From positions 4,786,001 through 4,850,000 of the forward strand of contig NZ_CP069354.1 in NCBI RefSeq assembly GCF_016864375.1: a DNA stretch of 64,000 bases, written 5' to 3'. Source of the DNA: Microvirga sp. VF16. GTDB taxonomy: Bacteria; Pseudomonadota; Alphaproteobacteria; Rhizobiales; Beijerinckiaceae. The notes beneath the pieces are model-generated. The model was not told the DNA's origin. It saw only the letters and a list, made by a program, of their open reading frames with translations, and did no database searches. Numbering within the stretch: position 1 is the first letter of the stretch; each line of letters opens with the position of its first letter. Shown here in pieces: positions 21,947 through 32,006 of this stretch. Made by a program: the position numbers and the translations under genes.

Positions 21947-22087
21947 AAAAAGCCCCTTGGCCGCAGGATCCGAGAAACGAATCCCGCTCTCGATGCGGCC
22001 TAGATAGGAGTTTCAGGCGGCTGCGCCAACAGGACGCCTCATCGCATCGTCGGGATTGGTTGCAACCCGGTCTTGTGCGAGCGCGCG

Positions 22088-24406
22088 TCAGACACCCATC
22101 TCCGGGAACCGCGCCTGCTTGAGAACGGCATCGATGGCTACGCGCAATCCTGTCGGGTTGAAATCCATCTCGACCTTGGCGTTGAGTTGCGTCGCCAGCA
22201 CCCGGTGCAGCAAACGCGAGCCGAACCCCTGCCGTTTTGGCGACGAAACGGCGGGGCCGCCCCGCTCCTCCCAGACGAGTTGCAGCCGTGTCCCGCCGTC
22301 TGCGGGCTCGGCTTCCCAGGTTACCGCAACCTTCCCGTTGGGAATCGAAAGGGCGCCATATTTGGCAGCGTTCGTGGTCAGCTCGTGAATTGCCATGCCG
22401 ATGGGCACGGCCGCCTCCGAGGGCAGTTCCACGGCGGGACCGTTCAGGATGACCCTCTCGCCCTTGGTGTCGTTGTAGGGGCGGAGTTCCTTTTCCAGGA
22501 TCTCGCGCAAGGAAGCGGTCTGCCATACGGCTTCGGTGAGCAGGGAATGCGTGTTGGCGAGCGAGATGATGCGTCCAACGAAGGCGTGATAGAAATCGTC
22601 GATGCTCAAAGCAGAACGCGCCGTTGCGCCCACCACCGCCTGGACGGTGGCAAGCGTGTTCTTGACGCGGTGATGGAGTTCGCGGATCAGCAGGGATTGC
22701 TGGGTCTGGGCCTGCTTGCGCTCTTCGATCTCGCTCTGTGCATTGCGGTAGAGGCGGCTGTTCTCGAGCGCAATGGCCGCCTGTGCCGTCAGGCCAGCGA
22801 GAAGACGCTCGGAACGCCGATTGAACATTCCAGCCATCTCGTGCCCGAAAACGAGGATGCCATGGGTTTCCCCGGTCCGCAGCACGACGGGAACGGCCAG
22901 GATGCTGCGGATTAAGGGCGCGTCTGGCGTAACGTCCAGGGGGAAGGGCGTGCCGTCATGTCCCTGCTCGACTGCAATGTTATCCAGGCGAATTGTCTTG
23001 CCCTCCTGGAAAGCCGGGGCGCAGATCTCCCGGATGTTCAGGGCGCCGAAAGCGTCGCGGAGTCCTGCGGGCTCGAATTTTCCATAATGCTCTTTCCCGC
23101 CCTGGGACGCGCCGCAGAAGAAGGCGCCGAACTGCGCCTCGGTCAGCTCGATGCCGGCTTCGACGACGCTCTCGATGATACGATCAAGATCGAGTTCCGC
23201 CGCAAGCACGCTGCCGGTGCGGTTGAGAATTTCCAGCGCTGCGGTTTCCGTGCGCAGTTCGCTCGTCCGCAGAGCTACCTGCCGCTCGAGAAGCGCAGCA
23301 TTGGCCGCCTGTTCGTGAAACTGCTCGGAGGCCAGCGCCGTCAGTGCGAGTAAGGCCAACAGGGCGATGAGCGCGAAGGCGCCGTAGAGCCGCGTCTGGA
23401 CATACCACGGCGTCCAATAGGCATCCTCCGGCATGCTGACATTCAGATAGAGCGGCATCGAGCCCACCCGACGATAGGCTCCGAGGCGCTCCTGTCCCAG
23501 GCTGACGAAGGAAAAGAGCCCGGCCTGGGAGGAAGCATTGAGCGCCCTGTCGAAGGCCGCCTTGTCGATCGGGGCGAAGGACAGGCCGTCGGCCGGCGGC
23601 GGAAATTGCGCAATGACTGCGGCGTCGGGCGCGCGCAACAGAGCGACCCGGCTGCCCTTCGGCAAGCGGATCTTCGACCAATAATCGTAGAAGTAGGACA
23701 GGGAGACGGTGACCGCCGCAATGCCGCCGAATTCCGCGCCGCCCTCCTGGAGACGACGGCTGATCATGAAGGTCGGCGCCTTCGAGACCCGCCCGAGGAT
23801 CGGCTCTCCGACGAACAATCCTCGATCCGCATTCACGTGAGCGTTGAAGGCATCCCGCCCGGCAAGATTCGATACAGGCGTTGGGAACTGCGCCGATGTC
23901 AGGCGCAGGCGTCCGCTCGGATCATTGAGCCAGACATCCTCGATATAGGGCAGAGCCTCCTGGGTTGCATTGATCTGATGCCACAGGGCTTTCGAGGCTT
24001 CCACCTGATCCCAGTTCTGCCCCTGCACCAGCGTAGTGGCCTGCTTCAGGGTCAGGTCCGTGACCTCCAAAAGCCTGGCCGTGTGATCTGCCAAGAAGAA
24101 GGCCGCGTTCCGGATGTCGTCCTCGTTACGTTGAATCAGGCGGTTGCGCTGTTCCCAGGCAATGTAGCCGAAGGTCAAAAGAATGAACGCGACACCGAAC
24201 AAGCCCATGAACAGCGTCAGTCGTCCGCGCGCGAGGGAACGGCGACGCCGCTTCTGGGACAGGCTGATCGATTCTGGGCGCGTGTAATACTGCAAGGAGA
24301 GATCGCTTTTGAATGTGAGATTCGCCGTTGCGCGGCCAGAATGGCACAGCAAACGCCAATGATGGAGAGGGAATTTGCGTCTCGCTGTCCACTTGACCAG
24401 AGGCAT
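22088..24406 (-). CDS. Membrane sensor histidine kinase, HWE family, with Cache and GAF domains
   Basis: 772 residues. TM1 is at about 62-84 and TM2 at about 340-360; they enclose a roughly 250-residue periplasmic Cache-type sensor. A short coiled coil leads to a GAF domain (about 400-555). The dimerisation/phosphoacceptor block is LIRELHHRVKNTLATVQAVV (577-583 core), then the HWE catalytic domain with HELTTNAAKYGAL. HWE kinases often act in general-stress or light signalling. No response regulator is adjacent, so it is an orphan. The N-terminal 50 residues before TM1 may be shorter if another start is used. Confidence 0.88.
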   Translation of the reverse strand: MPLVKWTARRKFPLHHWRLLCHSGRATANLTFKSDLSLQYYTRPESISLSQKRRRRSLARGRLTLFMGLFGVAFILLTFGYIAWEQRNRLIQRNEDDIRNAAFFLADHTARLLEVTDLTLKQATTLVQGQNWDQVEASKALWHQINATQEALPYIEDVWLNDPSGRLRLTSAQFPTPVSNLAGRDAFNAHVNADRGLFVGEPILGRVSKAPTFMISRRLQEGGAEFGGIAAVTVSLSYFYDYWSKIRLPKGSRVALLRAPDAAVIAQFPPPADGLSFAPIDKAAFDRALNASSQAGLFSFVSLGQERLGAYRRVGSMPLYLNVSMPEDAYWTPWYVQTRLYGAFALIALLALLALTALASEQFHEQAANAALLERQVALRTSELRTETAALEILNRTGSVLAAELDLDRIIESVVEAGIELTEAQFGAFFCGASQGGKEHYGKFEPAGLRDAFGALNIREICAPAFQEGKTIRLDNIAVEQGHDGTPFPLDVTPDAPLIRSILAVPVVLRTGETHGILVFGHEMAGMFNRRSERLLAGLTAQAAIALENSRLYRNAQSEIEERKQAQTQQSLLIRELHHRVKNTLATVQAVVGATARSALSIDDFYHAFVGRIISLANTHSLLTEAVWQTASLREILEKELRPYNDTKGERVILNGPAVELPSEAAVPIGMAIHELTTNAAKYGALSIPNGKVAVTWEAEPADGGTRLQLVWEERGGPAVSSPKRQGFGSRLLHRVLATQLNAKVEMDFNPTGLRVAIDAVLKQARFPEMGV

Positions 24407-24450
24407 GCGGCAGAACGCGCATGACCATCACATCTGCAACATCGTTCCAT

Positions 24451-24480
24451 AAAAACGCCGGGGCTCATGTGAGCCCCGGC
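24451..24480 (-). terminator. Rho-independent terminator after the 5'-nucleotidase gene
   Basis: On the minus strand GCCGGGGCTCA/TGAGCCCCGGC forms a near-perfect stem, followed by GTTTTTA. It lies 27 bp past the nucleotidase stop. Confidence 0.88.
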
Positions 24481-24506
24481 GCGAAGAAGAAAAATTGCCC
24501 GTCAGA

Positions 24507-26018
24507 TCAGCGCAGGACGACGCGACCCTCGACCTTCGGCGCCACCTTACCGGCCTTGGCGACGTAGTCGATCACCTGGCTCGCCATGAGCTGGCTCGCC
24601 GAGACGTCGATGAGTGACTTGGCATTGGTGAAGGCGCGATAGCCGTCGCCGCCGCGAGCCACGAAGTCGTTGGTGGCGAGCTTGTAGGTCTTGGCCGGGT
24701 CGAGCGGCTGGCCGTTGATCTTGACCGATTTCACGCGGCTGCCGACAGGTTCTTTCACCTCGACCTCGGCCACGATGCCGGAGACCTGCGGGAAGCGACC
24801 GCCGAGCTCGCGCACCTGGCTCACGCCGTTCTCGAGCGCGTCCTTGATCTGCGCGCCCGTGACCTCGATCAGCACGGTGGTGTTGCCGAACGGCATCTCG
24901 GACAGGATGTCGCGACGGGTCAGTTTCTGACCGGCCTGATACTGCTTGTCAGCCCGGATGCCGCCGCCATTGGTGAGAGCGACATCAGCGCCGACGGCTG
25001 CCTTGAGCGCATCGGTGATCAGGTTGCCCATGGCGGCCTCGCCTCCGCGCACGGTGGCGCGGCGGCTGTCGAGGGCCGTTTCCGTCACGCCGATCTCGAC
25101 GTCGAGTTCCTTGGAGAGCTTGTCCTCGTAGCCCTTCACGACGGCCTCGATGTCGGGATCGGGCTTCACCGTGGCAGTGTCGACGATGCGGAAGTTCGGC
25201 GTCCAGGTGACAGTGGTCTTGCCGTCCTTCGTGGCCTTGGTGACGGCCAGTTCCACCACGTTGACGTAGTTTGCTTGCGATTCCGATTCCGACAGGACCA
25301 CCTTGCCGTCGTAGAAGGCAAGCAGGTGCTCGTCATGGCCGCCGATGATCACGTCCACGCCGGCTGAGCGGGCGATGATCAGATCCACTGCCAGGGGAGT
25401 GTGCGCGATGGCGACGACGATGTCGGCGCCCTTCTCGCGCAGTTCCTTGGCCTTCGCGCGGGCGGTGTCGATGGTGGAGGAGAACTTGATGGTGCCGGGG
25501 CTCGACTCGATCGGCGTCGTCTCGGTGGTGAGGCCGAAGAAGCCGATCTTCACGCCCTGGACCTCGATCATCTTGTCGGGCTTGGTGTTGGCCGGCAGGC
25601 CGTTGCCGTCGACGATGTTGGTGGCCAGCACATCGAACTTGGCCTCGGCCATGCGGGCGCGGAAGGCCGCGTCGCCGAGATCGAATTCGTGGTTGCCCGG
25701 CGCCATGGCGTCGACGCCCATGCGGTTCAGGATGTCGATGACATGGGCGCCCTTGTCGAAGCCCGACAGGAGCGAGGGCGAGATGGTGTCACCCGCATGG
25801 ATGAAGAAGGCATTGCCTTTCGCCTTCTCTTCCTTGATGACCGTGGCCAGCTTGGCGAAGCCGCCACGGCCCTTCTCGGGGCTCATGCGGTCGATGTCGT
25901 TGGTCTGAACGAAACGGATGGTCACGGACTCCTGTGCCAGGGCCGTGCCCGACAGAAGCATGGACAACCCAAGAAACCCGGCGCGAAACGCAGCGGAAGG
26001 GCGGCTCTGAAACATCAT
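24507..26018 (-). CDS. Periplasmic 5'-nucleotidase / metallophosphoesterase (UshA-like)
   Basis: 503 residues. A signal peptide (to about ALAQ) is followed by a calcineurin-like domain: RFVQTNDIDR, HAGDTISPSLLSG, GNHEFDLG and GGHDEHL give the dimetal ligands. The usual first-block D-x-H reads N-D-I-D here. A 5_nucleotid_C domain (about 330-500; NGGGIRAD, GGDGYRAF) binds the nucleoside. Likely function: release of phosphate and nucleosides from external nucleotides. The start at 26018 follows a GAGGAC box; upstream in-frame codons lie in non-coding sequence. Confidence 0.88.
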   Translation of the reverse strand: MMFQSRPSAAFRAGFLGLSMLLSGTALAQESVTIRFVQTNDIDRMSPEKGRGGFAKLATVIKEEKAKGNAFFIHAGDTISPSLLSGFDKGAHVIDILNRMGVDAMAPGNHEFDLGDAAFRARMAEAKFDVLATNIVDGNGLPANTKPDKMIEVQGVKIGFFGLTTETTPIESSPGTIKFSSTIDTARAKAKELREKGADIVVAIAHTPLAVDLIIARSAGVDVIIGGHDEHLLAFYDGKVVLSESESQANYVNVVELAVTKATKDGKTTVTWTPNFRIVDTATVKPDPDIEAVVKGYEDKLSKELDVEIGVTETALDSRRATVRGGEAAMGNLITDALKAAVGADVALTNGGGIRADKQYQAGQKLTRRDILSEMPFGNTTVLIEVTGAQIKDALENGVSQVRELGGRFPQVSGIVAEVEVKEPVGSRVKSVKINGQPLDPAKTYKLATNDFVARGGDGYRAFTNAKSLIDVSASQLMASQVIDYVAKAGKVAPKVEGRVVLR

Positions 26019-26217
26019 GAAGGTCCTCGTAGAAGGTTGGATCCATTGGTTAGGGTCATGGAACCTAGACCGGCAACGTGTCACAGAAGTAACATTCTGT
26101 CGATATTCCCGGCGCCGGATCGGCGGCATCCCTGATGTCTTTTTCCTCGCTCGCCGCCGAACCCTTTAGCCGGCACATCAACAGAGCCTCCATCTTACCT
26201 AAAGGCAAGCTTTCTTC

Positions 26218-26925
26218 ATGACTGGACCCATCAGCCAAGCCCTCGCCGATTTCCGCGCCAACTCGCAGGCCGAGGGCTGGCTTGGGCTCCCGTTCTTTCA
26301 AGACGGGAGCGCGGATGCGGTAGCGGCCAAGGTCGACGCGGTGGTCGCCTCGGGGGCCCAAGTGCTCCCCCCGCCCGACGCCGTGTTCGCCAGCATGACG
26401 CTGACACCGCTCGATCAGGTCAAAGTCGTCGTTCTGGGTCAGGATCCCTATCCGACACCTGGGGATGCCCATGGGCTGGCCTTCTCCTATCGCGGCTCCC
26501 GCCGGCTGCCGGCCTCGCTGCGCACGATCCTTGCCGAAATGGCGGAGGATCTTGGTGTGCCGATGCCGAAATCGGGCGATCTGTCGAAATGGGCGAGGCA
26601 GGGCGTTCTTCTCCTCAACACGTCGCTTACGGTCGAGGCCGGTCAATCCGGGGCGCATATGAAATTCGGCTGGTCGGCCCTGGTCGATCAGGCAATTGCG
26701 GCGATCTCCGCACAGCAGCCCGCCGTGGTTTTCCTGCTCTGGGGCGGACCGGCCCGCAAGCGCGCCACTCTGGTGGACCGGAAAAAGCACTTGGTAATCG
26801 AGGCGGGCCACCCCTCCCCGCTCAACCGCCTCAATGACTTCCGCGGCACGAGGCCGTTCAGTCGCGCCAATGCCTGGCTTGCCGAGAAGAGGCTGGAGCC
26901 GGTGGATTGGCGGCTGGAACCTTGA
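26218..26925 (+). CDS. ung: Uracil-DNA glycosylase, family 1
   Basis: 235 residues. The water-activating loop VVLGQDPYPTPGDAHGLAFS has catalytic Asp76; the uracil-binding LLLNTSLTVEAGQSGAH and the DNA-intercalation HPSPLN (His198) follow. It removes uracil from DNA to start base-excision repair. Divergent from the nucleotidase gene; likely monocistronic. Confidence 0.95.
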   Translation: MTGPISQALADFRANSQAEGWLGLPFFQDGSADAVAAKVDAVVASGAQVLPPPDAVFASMTLTPLDQVKVVVLGQDPYPTPGDAHGLAFSYRGSRRLPASLRTILAEMAEDLGVPMPKSGDLSKWARQGVLLLNTSLTVEAGQSGAHMKFGWSALVDQAIAAISAQQPAVVFLLWGGPARKRATLVDRKKHLVIEAGHPSPLNRLNDFRGTRPFSRANAWLAEKRLEPVDWRLEP

Positions 26926-27016
26926 GTTTTCACGAAGAACCTTGCCGAGAGACCTCCACAGGAGCTAGGTCTCGCGCAATGCAAACACTTTCGCCGCGAC
27001 AGGCTTGGAGATCAGC

Positions 27017-28216
27017 ATGACGGAATCACTGTTTGGACATGTGGAAGCCTTCGCGGGCGACCCGATCCTGTCCCTCAACGACGCCTTCAAGGCCGATCCG
27101 CGATCCGAGAAGGTGAATCTCAGCATCGGCGTCTATACGGACGAGAACGGCCGCATCCCGGTGCTGGGCGCGGTCAAAACTGCCTATGAGCGCATCGGCT
27201 TTGCGGAGCGACCCTATCTGCCCATGGAAGGGCATGCGGGCTATCGCGCAGGCGTGCAGAAGCTCGTCTTCGGCGACAGGCATCCGGCGCTTGCCGAGAA
27301 GCGCATCGCCACGATCCAGACCATCGGCGGCACGGGTGCGGTGGGCATCGCGGCCGACTTCCTCGCCAAGCATTGCCCCGGCCGCACGGTGCTCGTCAGC
27401 GATCCAACCTGGGAGAACCATCACGGTCTCTTCCAGCGCGCGGGCTTCAAGACCACGACCTATCCCTATTGGGACCGTGCCAACCGCTCGGTCGATTTCG
27501 ACGGCATGGTGAGGGCGCTCGAAGCCGCCGAGAGCGGCTCCATCGTCGTGCTTCAGCCCGTCTGCCACAATCCGACCGGCGTCGATCTCGACGAGCGCCA
27601 GCAGGCGGCTGTCACCGAAGTGCTTCTCGCCAAGCGCCACATCGTCGTGTTCGACATGGCCTATCAGGGCTTCGGCAGCAGCCTCGATGAAGATGCCGCC
27701 TTCGTGCGCCGGTATGCGGAAAGCGCGAGCTGCCTCGTCGCCAATTCCTTCTCGAAGAATTTCTCGCTCTACGGCGAGCGCTGCGGCGGCCTGAGCGTCG
27801 TCTGCCGCGATGCGGACGAGGCCGAGCGCGTGCTCGGGCAGTTGAAGCTCGCCGTGCGCCGCAGCTATTCGAGCCCACCGATGACCGGCGGGCTGCTTGT
27901 GGCGACCGTGCTCGGCGACGATGGCCTTCGCGCCGAATGGGCCCGCGAGGTCGGGATCATGCGCGACCGCATGGATGCGATGCGCAAGCGTTTGGCCGAC
28001 GAGATCCGCGCCCTGTCGAACGCGATCGACGTCGACTTCCTCGCGACCCAGCGCGGCATGTTCAGCTATACGGGTCTGAGCGCGCAGCAGGTGGACACCA
28101 TGCGCGAGCGGGACGGCGTCTATCTCGTAGGCTCCGGTCGCATGTGCGTGGCGGGCCTCAACGAGGCGAATGTGCCGAAGGTCGCGAAGAGCTTCGTCGA
28201 GGCGATGCAGAAGTAA
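27017..28216 (+). CDS. Aromatic-amino-acid / aspartate aminotransferase (class I, TyrB/AspC type)
   Basis: 399 residues. PILSLNDAFKADPRSEKVNLSIGVYTDENGRIPVL is the typical gamma-proteobacterial-type AspC/TyrB N-terminus. Also seen are CHNPTGVD, FDMAYQGFG and the PLP lysine in NSFSKNFSLYGER, and a C-terminal Arg in GSGRMCVAGL. It transfers amino groups between aspartate, aromatic amino acids and 2-oxoglutarate. The ATG at 27017 follows GGAGATCAGC. It faces the indolepyruvate oxidoreductase gene across a repeat, so the two enzymes could act in series on aromatic amino acids. Confidence 0.93.
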   Translation: MTESLFGHVEAFAGDPILSLNDAFKADPRSEKVNLSIGVYTDENGRIPVLGAVKTAYERIGFAERPYLPMEGHAGYRAGVQKLVFGDRHPALAEKRIATIQTIGGTGAVGIAADFLAKHCPGRTVLVSDPTWENHHGLFQRAGFKTTTYPYWDRANRSVDFDGMVRALEAAESGSIVVLQPVCHNPTGVDLDERQQAAVTEVLLAKRHIVVFDMAYQGFGSSLDEDAAFVRRYAESASCLVANSFSKNFSLYGERCGGLSVVCRDADEAERVLGQLKLAVRRSYSSPPMTGGLLVATVLGDDGLRAEWAREVGIMRDRMDAMRKRLADEIRALSNAIDVDFLATQRGMFSYTGLSAQQVDTMRERDGVYLVGSGRMCVAGLNEANVPKVAKSFVEAMQK

Positions 28217-28224
28217 CCATAGCG

Positions 28225-28432
28225 GTCATCCCGGACGGCGAAGCCGATCCGGGATCGTTCGACCAATAAAGCACTGTCATCCCCGCGAAGGCCGGGATCC
28301 ATATTCACGACCTACGGCCAGCTTGGCACCGTCAGCGGTTATGGATTCCCGCCTACGCGGGAATGACAGCGTTTAGGCTCAAGTACCATTCTCGTCAGAC
28401 GATCCCGGATCGCCTATGGCGTCCGGGATGAC
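28225..28432. repeat. Nested intergenic inverted repeats
   Basis: An outer pair (GTCATCCCGGACGGCG at 28225 and its counterpart CGTCCGGGATGAC ending at 28432) encloses an inner pair (GTCATCCCCGCG at 28276, CGCGGGAATGAC ending 28367). The whole block lies between two convergent genes and could fold into a cruciform or an mRNA end structure on either strand. Confidence 0.8.
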
Positions 28433-28446
28433 AATGGTCGAGATAT

Positions 28447-31400
28447 TTACTCCGCCGCAATCGCCATTGGTTGCGGCCCATTACGGAACTTGGCGAGGAG
28501 ATCCGCCTCCTCTGCCTTCGCCGCTTTCAGGTTGCGCTCCTTCACGTGGCCGTAGCCGCGGATCTTCTGCGGGATGCCGGCGACGCCGACAGCGACAGCG
28601 TGATTGCCCGCATCGAGCCTCAACACGATCTCCCCGATCATCCCTTCGTAATCGCCAATAAGCTGGCGCTCGGTGCGGCGCTCGTGGGTGTAGCCGAAGA
28701 CGTCGAGCGGCGTGCCGCGCAGAACCTTGAACTTCGCCAGAACGCCCATGGCTTTCAGCATCCAAGGTCCGAAGCTCATCTTCCTCGGCAGGCCCGTGAC
28801 CGGATCCTTTTTGGCAAGAACCGGCGGCGCCATGTGGAACTCGTAACGCAGGTTCTCGCCCTCGAAGGCGGATGCGACCTGTTTCTCGAAATGGCCGTTC
28901 GTGTAGAGCCGCGCCACCTCATACTCGTCTTTATAGGCCATGAGCTTGAAGAGCGAGCGCGCCACTGTGTCAGTGAGCGCGGTAGCACCCGGCACGGCTT
29001 TCCCTTCCGCCGCACGCACGTGCTCGACGAGGTTGCTGTAGCGGCGGGCATAACGCCTGCTCTGGTACTCGGAGAGGAACGCCAGGCGCCGCTCGATCAC
29101 CTCGTCCAAGGTCTCGGACAACTTGCGCGACTCCGTCGGCGCCTTCAGTTCACTCATCATGGCGGCGATCAATTCGGGCTCGGCGGCAGCGCGGCGGCCC
29201 CAGGTGAAGGCAGCGAGATTCATCTTCACCGCCTCGCCGTTGAGTTCGATCGCCTTCTCGATGGCAGCGCCCGACAGAGGAACGCGGCCGGTCTGATAGG
29301 CATAACCCAGCATGAACATGTTGGCGGCAATCGCATTGCCGAGAAGCGCGGTGGCAATCGCCGTGGCATCGACGAAGGACACGCCCTCTGCACCCGCCGC
29401 AGACTTGATCGCACGCTTCAGGCGCTCCGTCGGCAGCGAGAAATCGGCGTTGCGCGTGAATTCACCCGGCATCACCTCCGCCGTGTTCACCACGAGCACC
29501 GTCTGCCCCTCCTTCACGGAAGCGAGCACCTTCTTCGTGCCCGTCACCACGAGATCGCAGCCGAGCACGAGATGTGCCGATTCAGCACTCACGCGGATAG
29601 CGTAGATGTCGTCCTGGTTGTTGGCGAGCCGTACATGGCTGTAGACCGCGCCACCCTTCTGGGCGAGGCCGGCCATATCGATCATGCCGAGCCCTTTGCC
29701 TTCGAGATGCGCCGCCATGCCGAGAATGGCGCCGATGGTCACGACGCCCGTACCGCCCACACCGGTCACGATCACGTTGAAGGTGCGGTCGATGGCGGGG
29801 ATCGCCGGATCGGGCAACGGCTTGAACGTCACGCCTTCCGTCGAAGCGGTCTCAGGCACGGCCTTTCGGATCTTGGCGCCGTGCACCGTGACAAAAGACG
29901 GGCAGAAGCCCTGCACGCAGGAAAAGTCCTTGTTGCAGTTCGATTGGTCGATCTGCCGCTTGCGGCCGAACTCGGTCTCCACCGGCTGCACGGCGACGCA
30001 GTTGGACTGCACCGAGCAATCGCCGCAGGCCTCGCAGACGAGATCGTTGATGATGACGCGCTTGTCCGGATCCGGGAATTCGCCACGCTTGCGACGGCGG
30101 CGCTTTTCCGAGGCGCAGGTCTGATCGTAGATCATCACCGTCACGCCTGGGAGTTCGGCCAGCTGGCGCTGCACGGAATCGAGCTCGCTGCGGTGATGGA
30201 TCGTCATGCCCGCGGGCCAGCGCATCTCCTTCGGGTATTTGTGCGGCTCGTCGGTGACGAGGGCGATGCGCTCCACGCCCTCCTCGCGCACCTGCCGCGC
30301 GATCATGTCGACGGTGAGCTTGCCCTCGTGAGGCTGCCCGCCGGTCATGGCGACCGCGTCGTTGAACAGGATCTTGTAGGTGACGTTGGTCTTGGTGTGG
30401 ATCGACCAGCGCAGGGCCAGAATGCCGGAATGATTGTAGGTGCCGTCGCCGAGGTTCTGGAATACGTGGCCGCGCTTGGAGAACGGCGCTTCGCCGATCC
30501 AGTTCGCGCCCTCACCGCCCATCTGCGTGAAGCCTTCGGTCGAGCGGTCCATCCATTGCACCATGTAGTGGCAGCCGATGCCCGCATAGGCGCGCATGCC
30601 CTCCGGCACCTTGGTCGAGGAATTGTGCGGGCAGCCGGAGCAGAAATGCGGCGTGCGGGTCGCCACGTCGCTGGTCGTGACAAGCACGTCCTGCGCATGG
30701 CGCAGCCGCGCCACGCGGCCGCGCAGATCGTCGTTGTTGTGATAGGCGAGCAGGCGCTCACCGATGACGATGGCGATGTCGTTGGGATCGAGCGCGCCCT
30801 TCACGGGGAAGAGCCAGCGGCCCTCCTCGTCCTTCTTGCCGATGCAGAGCGGCTGATTGGCGGTGCCGTAGAGCTCCTCGCGCAGCTGCACCTCGATGAG
30901 AGAGCGCTTCTCCTCGACGACGATGACCTTGTCGAGCCCGCGCGCGAAATCGACAAGCTCGCGTTGTGAGAGCGGCCAGGGGCAGGCGACCTTGTAGAGG
31001 CGAAGGCCCATGTCGTTCGCCTTGACCTCGTCGAGGCCAAGCTCGTCGAGAGCCTGACGCACGTCGAGATAGGACTTGCCGACCGTGATGATGCCGATCT
31101 TCGGATTGCGGCCGCCGGACAACACGATGCGGTTGAGATTGTTGGCGCGGACAAACGCCAGCATGGCGTCGCGCTTGAAATCCTGAAGCCGCGCCTCCTG
31201 GTCGAGCACGCCATCACGGTTACGGATGTTGAGGCCGTCCGGCGGCATGGTGAAGTCGTCGGGGATGACGATCTTCACCCGGTCGAGGGACGCATCGACG
31301 GAGGCGGTCGATTCGATGTTGTCCTTCACGCATTTGAAGGCGACCCAGGTGCCGCAGAAGCGGCTCATGGCATAGCCGTAGAGGCCGTAATCGAGAATCT

Positions 31401-31947
31401 CCTGAACGCCCGCCGGGTTCAGGATCGGGATCATCACATCGACGAAATGGAACTCGGACTGATGCGCGACGGTGGAGGATTCCGCCGTGTGGTCGTCGCC
31501 CATCAGCGCCAGCACGCCGCCATGCTTCGAGGAGCCTGCCATGTTGGCGTGACGGAACACGTCGCCGGAGCGGTCGACGCCGGGCCCCTTGCCGTACCAG
31601 AGGCCGAACACGCCGTCATACTTGCCGTCTCCCCGGATTTCGGCCTGCTGCGAGCCCCAGATGGCGGTCGCGGCAAGTTCCTCGTTGAGGCCGGGCTGGA
31701 AGACGACGTTGGAGGCCTCCAGCCATTTCCGGGCGCGCCAGAGATTCTGGTCGAGGCCGCCGATGGGGGAACCACGATAGCCGGAGACGAAACCGGCCGT
31801 GCTCAAGCCCGCGACCCGATCCCGCTCGCGCTGCATCAGCAGCATGCGGATGACCGCCTGGGTGCCGGTAATGAAAACGTGATCCTTGGACAGATCGTAC
31901 TTGTCGTCGAGCGAAACGTGACGGAGCGCCACCTGACCTTCGGCCAT
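28447..31947 (-). CDS. Fused indolepyruvate ferredoxin oxidoreductase
   Basis: 1166 residues, the single-chain form of IorA plus IorB. N-terminal 2-oxoacid oxidoreductase alpha part (KYDLSKDHVFITGTQAVIRML), TPP-binding part with the GDG core NLGDGTYNHSG (about residue 500), an iron-sulfur cysteine cluster CEACGDCSVQSNC ... CNKDFSCVQGFC (about 645-690), a gamma domain (VTGVGGTGVVTIGAIL), and a C-terminal extension. It decarboxylates aryl-pyruvates to aryl-acetyl-CoA, passing electrons to ferredoxin. The start at 31947 follows a strong AGGAGG; the longer upstream frame includes a palindrome and is rejected. Confidence 0.93.
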   Translation of the reverse strand: MAEGQVALRHVSLDDKYDLSKDHVFITGTQAVIRMLLMQRERDRVAGLSTAGFVSGYRGSPIGGLDQNLWRARKWLEASNVVFQPGLNEELAATAIWGSQQAEIRGDGKYDGVFGLWYGKGPGVDRSGDVFRHANMAGSSKHGGVLALMGDDHTAESSTVAHQSEFHFVDVMIPILNPAGVQEILDYGLYGYAMSRFCGTWVAFKCVKDNIESTASVDASLDRVKIVIPDDFTMPPDGLNIRNRDGVLDQEARLQDFKRDAMLAFVRANNLNRIVLSGGRNPKIGIITVGKSYLDVRQALDELGLDEVKANDMGLRLYKVACPWPLSQRELVDFARGLDKVIVVEEKRSLIEVQLREELYGTANQPLCIGKKDEEGRWLFPVKGALDPNDIAIVIGERLLAYHNNDDLRGRVARLRHAQDVLVTTSDVATRTPHFCSGCPHNSSTKVPEGMRAYAGIGCHYMVQWMDRSTEGFTQMGGEGANWIGEAPFSKRGHVFQNLGDGTYNHSGILALRWSIHTKTNVTYKILFNDAVAMTGGQPHEGKLTVDMIARQVREEGVERIALVTDEPHKYPKEMRWPAGMTIHHRSELDSVQRQLAELPGVTVMIYDQTCASEKRRRRKRGEFPDPDKRVIINDLVCEACGDCSVQSNCVAVQPVETEFGRKRQIDQSNCNKDFSCVQGFCPSFVTVHGAKIRKAVPETASTEGVTFKPLPDPAIPAIDRTFNVIVTGVGGTGVVTIGAILGMAAHLEGKGLGMIDMAGLAQKGGAVYSHVRLANNQDDIYAIRVSAESAHLVLGCDLVVTGTKKVLASVKEGQTVLVVNTAEVMPGEFTRNADFSLPTERLKRAIKSAAGAEGVSFVDATAIATALLGNAIAANMFMLGYAYQTGRVPLSGAAIEKAIELNGEAVKMNLAAFTWGRRAAAEPELIAAMMSELKAPTESRKLSETLDEVIERRLAFLSEYQSRRYARRYSNLVEHVRAAEGKAVPGATALTDTVARSLFKLMAYKDEYEVARLYTNGHFEKQVASAFEGENLRYEFHMAPPVLAKKDPVTGLPRKMSFGPWMLKAMGVLAKFKVLRGTPLDVFGYTHERRTERQLIGDYEGMIGEIVLRLDAGNHAVAVGVAGIPQKIRGYGHVKERNLKAAKAEEADLLAKFRNGPQPMAIAAE

Positions 31948-32006
31948 GACTCGCTTTCCTCCTGGGGCTCTGCCCCTTTGCCGGTGTTCCGGTCTTCTTT
32001 TGTGGA

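Noticed and set aside
28471..30969. Open frame of 832 codons antisense to the indolepyruvate oxidoreductase gene
   Set aside because: Same codon-bias artefact; composition is His/Arg-rich with no recognisable fold.
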